Assembly (NCBI GenBank): GCA_040830705.1
Contig: JBFOME010000007.1
Span: forward strand, 62,001-126,000
Direction: 5' to 3'
Length of the DNA stretch: 64,000 nucleotides
DNA from: Ruegeria_C sp040830705
Lineage (GTDB): Bacteria > Pseudomonadota > Alphaproteobacteria > Rhodobacterales > Rhodobacteraceae
Part shown: positions 25,626-33,744 of the stretch, piece after piece
Position numbering within the stretch: the first letter of the stretch is position 1
How the letters are laid out: the number at the start of each line of letters is the position of its first letter
The notes under the pieces: generated by a model
Seen by the model: only the letters and a program-made list of their open reading frames with translations
What the model was told of the DNA's origin: nothing
The model's database searches: none
Made by a program: the position numbers and the translations under genes

Positions 25626-27131
25626 ATGACAACCGAAGTTCGTGTTCCCACGCTTGGCGAATCCGTGACCGAAGCCACGGTCGCCACCTGGTTCAAGAAA
25701 CCCGGCGATGCCGTCGCCGTTGATGAGATGCTCTGCGAGTTGGAGACTGACAAGGTCACGGTCGAGGTCCCCTCGCCCGCCGCCGGAACGATGGGCGAGA
25801 TCGTGGCCGCCGAAGGTGAAACAGTCGGGGTCGATGCCCTGCTTGCAACCATCAGCGCAGGCGAGGGTGCGGCCCCCGCGCCTGCTGCCGCACCGGCAGC
25901 AGACACTGCACCCGCCGCCTCGGGTGGATCGGTCGATGTGATGGTGCCTACGCTGGGCGAGTCGGTGACCGAAGCCACGGTTTCCACATGGTTCAAACAG
26001 GTGGGAGACAGCGTCGCGCAGGACGAAATGCTGTGCGAGCTGGAAACCGACAAGGTTTCGGTCGAGGTTCCTGCCCCTGCCTCCGGTGTGTTGGCCGAGA
26101 TCGTCGCACCCGAAGGCACAACCGTGGATGCAACTGCAAAGCTGGCGGTGATCTCTGGTTCCGCGAGCGGAGCAGCGCCTGCGCCCGCAGCGGCGGCAGC
26201 CCCGGCGGCAAGCACAGCTGCCAGCGGCAAAGATATCGCCAACGCGCCGTCAGCCGAAAAAGCCATGGCTGAGGCCGGTTTGAACGCCGATCAGGTGCAG
26301 GGCACAGGCCGAGACGGGCGTGTGATGAAAGAAGACGTCGCCCGCGCCGTTGCCGCTGCTGCAACCGCAGCGCCCGCCGCCGCCCCCGCCGCCGCTCAGG
26401 CCCCGCGCGCGCCGGTCGCGGCCGAGGATGCGTCGCGCGAGGAACGGGTCAAGATGACCCGCCTGCGCCAGACCATCGCCAAACGCCTGAAAGACGCGCA
26501 AAACACCGCCGCGATCCTGACCACCTATAACGAGGTGGACATGACCGAGGTGATGGCCCTGCGCAGCCAATACAAGGACCAGTTCGAGAAGAAGCACGGC
26601 GTACGACTTGGCTTCATGTCCTTCTTTACCAAGGCCTGCTGCCACGCGCTGAAAGAGGTGCCCGAGGTCAATGCCGAGATCGACGGCACCGACATCGTCT
26701 ACAAGAACTTCGTGCATATGGGCGTTGCCGCTGGTACGCCCCAAGGTCTGGTTGTTCCGGTCATTCGCGATGCGGACGCGATGTCCTTCGCCGCCATCGA
26801 AAAGGCCATCGCCGAAAAGGGCAAACGCGCCCGTGACGGCAAGCTGTCTATGGCCGAGATGCAGGGTGGCACCTTCACCATCTCGAACGGTGGCGTCTAT
26901 GGCTCGCTGATGTCCTCGCCGATCCTGAACCCGCCACAATCGGGTATCCTGGGCATGCACAAGATCCAGGATCGTCCGATGGCCATCAATGGCGAGGTCA
27001 AGATCCGCCCGATGATGTATCTGGCACTGACCTATGATCACCGTATCGTCGACGGCAAGGGCGCGGTCACCTTCCTCGTGCGCGTGAAAGAAGCGCTGGA
27101 AGATCCCCGCCGCCTGCTGATGGATCTGTGA
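25626..27131 (+). CDS. sucB: 2-oxoglutarate dehydrogenase E2 (dihydrolipoyl succinyltransferase) with two lipoyl domains
   Basis: 501 aa. Lipoyl domain 1 is about residues 2-77 (lysine in ELETDKVTVEVPSP) and lipoyl domain 2 is about 105-180 (ELETDKVSVEVPAP), joined by Ala/Pro-rich linkers. A peripheral-subunit-binding domain follows (about 205-240, SAEKAMAEAGLNADQVQGTG), then the catalytic domain with TYDHRIVDGKGAV (about 470). Two lipoyl domains are more than the single one of E. coli SucB. It starts four nt after sucA. Confidence 0.97.
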   Translation: MTTEVRVPTLGESVTEATVATWFKKPGDAVAVDEMLCELETDKVTVEVPSPAAGTMGEIVAAEGETVGVDALLATISAGEGAAPAPAAAPAADTAPAASGGSVDVMVPTLGESVTEATVSTWFKQVGDSVAQDEMLCELETDKVSVEVPAPASGVLAEIVAPEGTTVDATAKLAVISGSASGAAPAPAAAAAPAASTAASGKDIANAPSAEKAMAEAGLNADQVQGTGRDGRVMKEDVARAVAAAATAAPAAAPAAAQAPRAPVAAEDASREERVKMTRLRQTIAKRLKDAQNTAAILTTYNEVDMTEVMALRSQYKDQFEKKHGVRLGFMSFFTKACCHALKEVPEVNAEIDGTDIVYKNFVHMGVAAGTPQGLVVPVIRDADAMSFAAIEKAIAEKGKRARDGKLSMAEMQGGTFTISNGGVYGSLMSSPILNPPQSGILGMHKIQDRPMAINGEVKIRPMMYLALTYDHRIVDGKGAVTFLVRVKEALEDPRRLLMDL

Positions 27132-27133
27132 TC

Positions 27134-27403
27134 ATGGCAACGCATGTACTATGGCAGGCCGATGTGGCCGATTTCGATGTCTGGCTGAAAGTGTTTCACG
27201 AAGATGAACCCGCTCGAAAGTCAGCGGGCATCAAGGACCTGCATGTCTGGCGCGACCCCGATCGCGCCAACCATGCCATCGCCATGTTCGAGATCAGCGA
27301 CCTCGAACAGGCTAAAGCGTTCCTCGCATCGGAAGGATTCGCGCTCTACCACGAACGCGGCGGTGTGGCTCATGTAGAAGTGAAGCTGCTGGAGCCGGTC
27401 TAG
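27134..27403 (+). CDS. Small ferredoxin-like/ABM-type hypothetical protein
   Basis: 89 aa, MATHVLWQADVADFDVWLKVFHEDE and onward, with alternating strand and helix segments and DLEQAKAFLASEGFALYHERGG near the end. It resembles single-domain dimeric alpha/beta-barrel proteins (DUF3764-like), with no known activity. The chosen ATG lies just past the sucB stop. A GTG at 27128 would overlap it. It sits between sucB and lpd, followed by a GC-rich inverted repeat (27404-27457) before the lpd SD. Confidence 0.75.
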   Translation: MATHVLWQADVADFDVWLKVFHEDEPARKSAGIKDLHVWRDPDRANHAIAMFEISDLEQAKAFLASEGFALYHERGGVAHVEVKLLEPV

Positions 27404-27472
27404 GCGAACCCGGCTTTAACAGAAATTCGCGCCGGGACACATATCTACCCGGTTCGCAAAAGGAGACTATGA

Positions 27473-28861
27473 ATGGCAAACTATGACGTGATCGTCATCG
27501 GCGCTGGCCCCGGCGGCTATGTCTGCGCCATCCGCTGTGCCCAGCTGGGGCTGAAAACCGCTGTTGTCGAAGGGCGCGAAACACTGGGCGGCACCTGCCT
27601 GAACGTGGGGTGTATCCCGTCGAAAGCGCTACTGCATGCCTCTCATTCGTTGCATGAGGCCGAGCACAACTTTGCCAAGATGGGACTCAAGGGCAAATCC
27701 CCCTCGGTCGACTGGAAGCAGATGCTGGCTTACAAAACCGATACGATCGACCAGAACACCAAGGGCATCGAGTTTCTGTTCAAAAAGAACAAGATCGATT
27801 GGCTCAAGGGTTGGGGATCGATCCCCGCTGCCGGTCAGGTCAAGGTGGGCGACGAGACCCATACCGCCAAAAACATCATTATCGCGTCAGGCTCTGAACC
27901 CTCCTCACTGCCCGGTGTAGAGGTGGACGAAAAGGTCGTTGTGACGTCAACAGGCGCACTGGAACTGGGCAAGATCCCGAAGAAACTGGTAGTGATTGGC
28001 GCGGGTGTGATCGGGTTGGAACTGGGCTCGGTCTATCAGCGGCTGGGGGCTGAGGTGACCGTGATCGAATTCCTGGACGCGATCACGCCGGGCATGGACC
28101 CGGAGGTTCAAAAGACATTCCAGCGCATCCTAAAGAAGCAGGGCATTAAGTTCGTCATGGGTGCGGCAGTGCAAAAGACTGAAGCGACCAAGACAAAGGC
28201 CAAGGTTACCTACAAGCTGCGCAAAGATGACAGTGAACATGTGATCGATGCTGACACCGTTCTGGTTGCCACCGGGCGCAAACCCTTTGCCGAAGGCCTG
28301 GGTCTGGAGGCATTGGGCGTCGAAATGTCGCCACGCGGACAGATCAAGGTCGGCAAGGACTGGCAGACAAACGTCAAGGGCATCTACGCGATTGGCGACT
28401 GCATCGACGGCCCGATGTTGGCCCACAAGGCCGAAGACGAGGGCATGGCCGCCGCTGAACAGGTCGCGGGCAAACATGGCCATGTGAATTACGGCGTCAT
28501 TCCGGGCGTGATCTACACCTGGCCCGAAGTGGCCAATGTGGGCGAGACCGAAGCGACGCTCAAGGAACAGGGCCGCGCATACAAGGTCGGCAAGTTCATG
28601 TTCATGGGCAATGGCCGGGCCAAGGCCAATTTCGCCGCCGATGGGTTCGTGAAAATCCTTGCCGACAAGGACACCGACCGCATTCTGGGTGCGCATATCA
28701 TCGGCCCGGCTGCGGGTGATTTGATCCATGAGGTCTGCGTCGCTATGGAATTTGGTGCATCTGCCGAGGATCTGGCACTGACCTGCCATGCCCACCCAAC
28801 CTACTCCGAAGCGGTGCGCGAAGCCGCGCTGGCCTGCGGCGACGGCCCGATCCATAGCTGA
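27473..28861 (+). CDS. lpd: Dihydrolipoamide dehydrogenase (E3)
   Basis: 462-aa flavoprotein disulfide reductase that reoxidises the SucB lipoyl groups with NAD. The FAD motif GAGPGGYVCAIRCAQLG lies at residue 9, the redox Cys pair in GGTCLNVGCIPSKALL at about 42 and 47, the NAD motif GAGVIGLELGSVYQRLG near 180, and the catalytic His-Glu region HAHPTYSE near 440. AAGGAG precedes the ATG. This copy is dedicated to the 2-oxoglutarate dehydrogenase by position. Confidence 0.97.
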   Translation: MANYDVIVIGAGPGGYVCAIRCAQLGLKTAVVEGRETLGGTCLNVGCIPSKALLHASHSLHEAEHNFAKMGLKGKSPSVDWKQMLAYKTDTIDQNTKGIEFLFKKNKIDWLKGWGSIPAAGQVKVGDETHTAKNIIIASGSEPSSLPGVEVDEKVVVTSTGALELGKIPKKLVVIGAGVIGLELGSVYQRLGAEVTVIEFLDAITPGMDPEVQKTFQRILKKQGIKFVMGAAVQKTEATKTKAKVTYKLRKDDSEHVIDADTVLVATGRKPFAEGLGLEALGVEMSPRGQIKVGKDWQTNVKGIYAIGDCIDGPMLAHKAEDEGMAAAEQVAGKHGHVNYGVIPGVIYTWPEVANVGETEATLKEQGRAYKVGKFMFMGNGRAKANFAADGFVKILADKDTDRILGAHIIGPAAGDLIHEVCVAMEFGASAEDLALTCHAHPTYSEAVREAALACGDGPIHS

Positions 28862-28867
28862 TCCTCA

Positions 28868-28894
28868 GACCCCGGCGATCACATCGCCGGGGTC
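28868..28894. terminator. Perfect hairpin between convergent lpd and tetR
   Basis: GACCCCGGCGAT (28868-28879), loop CAC, ATCGCCGGGGTC (28883-28894) form a 12-bp stem. It overlaps the tetR stop codon and has no T-tract on either side, so it may work as a bidirectional roadblock rather than a classic terminator. Confidence 0.6.
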
Positions 28895-29457
28895 AGCCAC
28901 GCCTTCAGATAGATTTCCAATCTGTCTTCCATAGTCTGCGCTTCGTGCAGCGCACAGAATTTCAGTGACATGGACTGTATGGAAAAGGCCTGTACACCTT
29001 CGGCAAGCAGGTCGGGGGGCACGTCTTTGCGAAAGTCTGCGTTTGCCATCCAGACCTCGACCACACGGAAGTACCGCTCAAAGCAATGGGCAATCGGCCC
29101 GATTTCTTCGATTGCCGCAGCTCCGGAATAGCGCAGCAGCAGATCAAAGACATATCGTTCGGATGTCATGAAAGTGTGAATGGAATCCAGTGCGGTGATG
29201 AGCTCCTCGACAGTTTTTGGTTCGACTTCGGCTTCCGCCTGATCAAGCAGCGTACTCAGCCTCTCGCCTATCAGGATTTCCATCAACGCATCCTTGTCGT
29301 GGAAATGCGCAAAGAAAGTCCCCTTGGCGACGCCGGCCGACTTCACAACTTCTTCGACCCGCAAGCCTTGGTAGCCGTCCCTCGCAACGACGTCCTCTGA
29401 CGCTGAAAGAAGTCGGGCACGTGTCTTTAGGGTACGTTTTTGTATCGGTTTTTGCAT
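28879..29457 (-). CDS. TetR/AcrR family transcriptional regulator
   Basis: 192 aa. The N-terminal HTH spans about residues 10-55 (TRARLLSASEDVVARDGYQGL, then VVKSAGVAKGTFFAHFHDKDAL). The remainder is a helical ligand domain. The chosen ATG has AAAAGG upstream, while a GTG 15 nt earlier (29472) lacks an SD. It is divergent from a flavodoxin-fold oxidoreductase, and three matching palindromes lie between them. It is therefore probably an autorepressor that also controls that gene, induced by a small electrophile or quinone-like compound (inferred). Confidence 0.9.
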   Translation of the reverse strand: MQKPIQKRTLKTRARLLSASEDVVARDGYQGLRVEEVVKSAGVAKGTFFAHFHDKDALMEILIGERLSTLLDQAEAEVEPKTVEELITALDSIHTFMTSERYVFDLLLRYSGAAAIEEIGPIAHCFERYFRVVEVWMANADFRKDVPPDLLAEGVQAFSIQSMSLKFCALHEAQTMEDRLEIYLKAWLTPAM

Positions 29458-29477
29458 GAAGCCTTTTCTCACGAATT

Positions 29478-29543
29478 TTGACCATGGTCAAATTATTTAT
29501 TGACCGCGGTCACTTTTTGAAGTTACAAACTGACCATGGTCAA
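29478..29543. promoter_or_regulatory. Three TetR-type operators
   Basis: Palindromes sharing GACC-N2-GGTC: TTGACCATGGTCAA (29478-29491), TTGACCGCGGTCA (29500-29512) and TGACCATGGTCAA (29531-29543). Centre spacings are 22 and 30 bp. Together they fill the space between the divergent start codons. Assignment to the adjacent TetR protein is inferred from position. Confidence 0.8.
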
Positions 29544-29559
29544 TTTCAGGAGAATCAAA

Positions 29560-30153
29560 ATGCGCACCAAGAAAATCTTCATCCTAGACGGTCACCCTGC
29601 CCAAAGCAGCCTGTCGCGCACCTTTGCCCAAACCTACGGCGAGGCCGCGCGCAACAATGGGCACGAAGTTCGGATGGTCCATCTAAGCGATCTGCAGTTC
29701 GATCAAGACTTTGGGCAAGGCAACTATCACGAGTTCAAACCGCTTGAGCCCGAGCTGGAACAGGTACTTGAGAATATCGAATGGAGCGACCACCTGGTTT
29801 TGACGACACCAATGTGGTGGGGCGGCTTGCCTGCAAAGCTCAAGGGGCTGATTGATCGGGCCTTCATCCCCGGACGTACCTTCGACACACGGAACACAAC
29901 CAAACTTGGCTTCCCCGCCCCCATGCTGACCGGACGTACCGCACGGGTCATCCTGACCTCTGACACGCCGGGTTGGTTCATGCGCCTGATCTACCGCCAA
30001 GCGCTCATGCGTCAAGTTCGCGATCAGATACTGGGGTTTGTCGGGTTCAAACCAACCCGGTTCACGTATTTCTCGGGCGCGAGCTATCCCAAGCCAGGCT
30101 TCGTGAACCGATGGGTCCAGACGGTAAACCGACTCGGCGCTGCAGCCGCGTGA
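29560..30153 (+). CDS. NAD(P)H dehydrogenase (quinone)/flavodoxin-fold oxidoreductase
   Basis: 197 aa of the MdaB/KefF/NQO1-like family, which reduces quinones or electrophiles with FMN or FAD. KIFILDGHPAQSSLSRTFAQTY is the first phosphate-binding loop. TTPMWWGGLPAKLKGLIDRAF and GRTARVILTSDTPGW are flavin-site segments. The ATG at 29560 is favoured over 29536 because AGGAG lies seven nt upstream and the earlier ATG is inside the third operator. It is likely derepressed when the divergent TetR protein binds its inducer. Nothing is evident in the 122 bp after it. Confidence 0.88.
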   Translation: MRTKKIFILDGHPAQSSLSRTFAQTYGEAARNNGHEVRMVHLSDLQFDQDFGQGNYHEFKPLEPELEQVLENIEWSDHLVLTTPMWWGGLPAKLKGLIDRAFIPGRTFDTRNTTKLGFPAPMLTGRTARVILTSDTPGWFMRLIYRQALMRQVRDQILGFVGFKPTRFTYFSGASYPKPGFVNRWVQTVNRLGAAAA

Positions 30154-30275
30154 ACCCCCAAAAGCAAGCAGCGCATCGGTTGTATCGAGCGCGGCGTGTG
30201 CGCCCTATTCTCACCAACAGCACGCGCTGCCCCCATCAATCGCGAAGCGGCGTCTGGGCATCCGGCCCCGCTTGG

Positions 30276-31010
30276 TCAGGAAGCCTTGTTCGGGGCGAAC
30301 CCCACTTCCTGCATCAACTCGTTGGAGCGGGTTTCGATTGCCTGCTCCAACCGCTCCATGAACGCATCTTTCGAAATGCCTGGATCGATAGTGTCCAGAA
30401 ACTCGACAGTGCCCAGACCTGGTTTGCGCAGAATGCCACTGCGCGGCCAAAATACACCGACATTCGTCGCGGCAGGGACACAGGGATAATGCAGCCCCTC
30501 ATAGAGAATGGCCGTTCCCACCTTGTATTTCTTCTGCACGCCCGGTGCCACACGGGTGCCCTGCGGATAGATCACCAACTGCCCGGGTTCAGAGAATTCT
30601 GAGGCCACATCCTTGACCATCTTTGCCACAGCCGCGCCTTTCTTGCCGCGGTTGACCGGAATGCAGCCCAGCCGCTTGGCATAGAGGCCGATGAAAGGGG
30701 TCCAGAGCAGCTCTCGCTTCATGATGAATTTGGCACGGGGCACCGCAGCAAAGATCAGCATGATGTCAAAGAAGGATTGGTGCTTGGCGGCGATCACGAC
30801 TTCTCCGGTTGGGATCGGACCACGCACCTGCCCCTTTAACCCGATCATCCAGCCTGCCATCCAGATTACCGACCGCGCATAGAGCTTGCAGGCGTGCAGC
30901 GCACCATTGCGCGACAGCAGCGCATATGGTGAGAACAGGATGCCCAGAATTGCCATCCAAAGATACATGACGATGGTAAAAACCAGCGATCTCATCCATT
31001 GAATAGCCAT
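30276..31010 (-). CDS. plsC: 1-acyl-sn-glycerol-3-phosphate acyltransferase
   Basis: 244 aa with an N-terminal membrane segment (LVFTIVMYLWMAILGILF). The catalytic HX4D is in AKHQSFFDIMLI (about residue 75), the Arg block is in GCIPVNRGKKGAA, and YPQGTRVAPG binds substrate. It makes phosphatidate from lysophosphatidate. The ATG overlaps the ftsX stop (TGATG), so it is coupled to ftsEX. A longer in-frame start (31430) would read through ftsX and was rejected. Confidence 0.9.
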   Translation of the reverse strand: MAIQWMRSLVFTIVMYLWMAILGILFSPYALLSRNGALHACKLYARSVIWMAGWMIGLKGQVRGPIPTGEVVIAAKHQSFFDIMLIFAAVPRAKFIMKRELLWTPFIGLYAKRLGCIPVNRGKKGAAVAKMVKDVASEFSEPGQLVIYPQGTRVAPGVQKKYKVGTAILYEGLHYPCVPAATNVGVFWPRSGILRKPGLGTVEFLDTIDPGISKDAFMERLEQAIETRSNELMQEVGFAPNKAS

Positions 31011-31909
31011 CAACTCAACTCCTTCAACCTGCGCCGGGCCGCGGCCCATGTGGCGGCAAAGGCAACCGATGCACCGAAGATCGGAATCAGCAACGGCAGC
31101 GCCCAGCCGACACCGCGAAACCCCAGACCGGTCAGAAAACCGCCCTCTTCCGAGGCGGCGGGCAACAGCATCACGCCGATCATACCAAGCGCAACCCCCA
31201 GCGCTGCCCCGATCAGGGCGCGCAGCGTAAAGCGTCGCACAAAGGCTCCGGCGATATAGCCGTCCTTGGCCCCCACCAGCCGCAGAACTTCGATCACCTG
31301 AGCATTCGACGCCAGCGCAGCATTTGCGGCCAGAGTGATCATCGCTGCTGCCGCCCCTCCGATCAGCAGAACCGCGATCAGGCCCAGACGACGCAATGCA
31401 TTGGCCGCATCTACCAGAGGTTCCCGCCATCGGGTGTGATCGTCCAGCACCGCGCCGGGCACTTCGGCGCTTAGACGCAGGCGCAGCCCAGCAATGTCAT
31501 AACCCGGTTCACCCGCAGTGACCTCAATCAGTTGCGGCACCGGCAGTGCGTCGATCGGAAGGTCCGGACCGAACCAGGGCGACAAGAGTGCGACTTGTTC
31601 CTCCGCCGACAGCGCGCGAGCATTGGCGACCCCCGGCGTCTGACGGAGGAGTTTCAGCGCAGTCTCTGTCTGCGCGGCGCGCTGCTCGACAGGGGCGTTG
31701 ATCCGCAAGGTCGCTGCGCGCGCAAGCTCCTGCGACCAGCGGTCGGCCAACCGCCCCGAGGCAAGCGATAATGCCAGCGCAAACACGGCGAGAAACGCCA
31801 TCGCGGCGGAGACGAATACCGTCAGCTGCGCCGTGAAACCGGTCGGCGGCACGACACGGTCGGCCTGCTTGTCGCTCAACAGCAGACCCCGGATGGTTCC
31901 CTTGCTCAC
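31010..31909 (-). CDS. ftsX: Cell division protein FtsX
   Basis: 299-aa ABC-type permease with one membrane segment near residue 35, a periplasmic domain (about 55-170), and three C-terminal segments (RLGLIAVLLIGGAAAAMITLAANA, LIGAALGVALGMIGVML, ALPLLIPIFGASVAFAATW). With FtsE it couples the divisome to peptidoglycan hydrolase activation. The start overlaps the ftsE stop by four nt. Confidence 0.9.
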   Translation of the reverse strand: MSKGTIRGLLLSDKQADRVVPPTGFTAQLTVFVSAAMAFLAVFALALSLASGRLADRWSQELARAATLRINAPVEQRAAQTETALKLLRQTPGVANARALSAEEQVALLSPWFGPDLPIDALPVPQLIEVTAGEPGYDIAGLRLRLSAEVPGAVLDDHTRWREPLVDAANALRRLGLIAVLLIGGAAAAMITLAANAALASNAQVIEVLRLVGAKDGYIAGAFVRRFTLRALIGAALGVALGMIGVMLLPAASEEGGFLTGLGFRGVGWALPLLIPIFGASVAFAATWAAARRRLKELS

Positions 31910-32583
31910 AGATCCGCCCCCGCAAGTTGCAAACCCTTGTTGGAAATACGCAGCACGCGGGCCTGAATCTGGCTCTTGGCGGCACGGATCAGGCTCAGGT
32001 CATGAGTAGCGATCAACACGGTCTTTCCCATCCGGTTCAGTTCGACCAGCAGGTGCAGCAGGCGTTGCGACATCTCCCAGTCGACATTGCCCGTGGGTTC
32101 GTCCGCCACAACCACATCCGGTGACATGATCACCGCGCGGGCCAGCGCCGCGCGCTGCCGTTCTCCCCCCGACAGTTCAGGCGGCAATGCATCGGCGCGC
32201 GCCGCCAGGCCGACCCAGTTCATCAGTTCCTTGAGGTTGTCCTGCTCGCCACGCTGGTCCCGCCCTGACGCAACCAACGGCAAGGAGATATTCTCCGCCA
32301 GAGGCAGGTGGTCGAGAAAACGACAATCCTGATGCACGACGCCCACCCGGCGCCGCAGCATGGCCAATTCGTCGCGGTTCAGCGCACCCATATCCCGGTC
32401 AAAGACCCGCACTTTGCCCGCAGTAGGCAGCAGTGCACCATAGCACAGTTTCAACAAGGTGGTCTTTCCCGCGCCCGACGGGCCGGTCAGGAAATGGAAC
32501 GATCCGGGCGCCAGCGATACCGAGACATCGCTCAGCAACTCGCCACCGCCATAGCTGTAGCCCACGTTTTCGAGCTCGATCAA
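31906..32583 (-). CDS. ftsE: Cell division ATP-binding protein FtsE
   Basis: 225-aa ABC ATPase. Walker A is GPSGAGKT (about residues 36-43), Q-loop VVHQDCRFLDHL, signature LSGGERQRAALARA, Walker B VVVADEPTGNVD, and switch His in IATHDLSL. The start is taken as TTG (LIELENVGYSY) with AAGGGGG five nt upstream, giving the usual FtsE length. An ATG at 32667 would add 28 residues not seen in the family. Walker B and signature favour FtsE, and the ftsX neighbour confirms it. Confidence 0.92.
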   Translation of the reverse strand: MIELENVGYSYGGGELLSDVSVSLAPGSFHFLTGPSGAGKTTLLKLCYGALLPTAGKVRVFDRDMGALNRDELAMLRRRVGVVHQDCRFLDHLPLAENISLPLVASGRDQRGEQDNLKELMNWVGLAARADALPPELSGGERQRAALARAVIMSPDVVVADEPTGNVDWEMSQRLLHLLVELNRMGKTVLIATHDLSLIRAAKSQIQARVLRISNKGLQLAGADL

Positions 32584-32767
32584 CGCTGCCCCCTTGTTTC
32601 TTTGGCCGCCTTCTTGCCCGAGTCGGGATGTGGTTTCAATGCCCCGACCGGGGCGGTTTGGCGACACTTCTGCGGTGTTTTTCCAAATCTCCCTTTTCGC
32701 CCAGACATTAAGAACTTATCATCGCGCAAAAAACCAAAGCAGGCAGATCCCGAAACCCGGAGGCAGA

Positions 32768-33643
<876 letters not shown>

Positions 33644-33657
33644 AGCCTATCGAGAAG

Positions 33658-33731
33658 CTTAGAAACACTTTGCGTCACCAATGACCCACAACCCGAAACG
33701 CGGCAGTGCATTGGTGATGCAGCTTTCTAAG
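33658..33731. repeat. Interrupted inverted repeat between convergent genes
   Basis: Two-block arms: CTTAGAAA (33658-33665) with TCACCAATG (33675-33683), matched by CATTGGTGA (33709-33717) and TTTCTAAG (33724-33731). The 9- and 6-nt gaps do not pair well. It could act as a terminator for both flanking genes or be a remnant of a small mobile element. No T-tract and no obvious target duplication. Confidence 0.7.
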
Positions 33732-33744
33732 GCGCTGTAGTTGA

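Noticed and set aside
27404..27457. GC-rich inverted repeats between the 89-aa gene and lpd
   Set aside because: Arms are short (6-7 bp), overlap each other and lack a T-tract. This is too weak to list as a terminator or switch.
30276..31430. plsC read as a 384-aa protein with an extra N-terminus
   Set aside because: The added 140 residues are an out-of-frame reading of ftsX. The normal PlsC start at 31010 overlaps the ftsX stop as TGATG.
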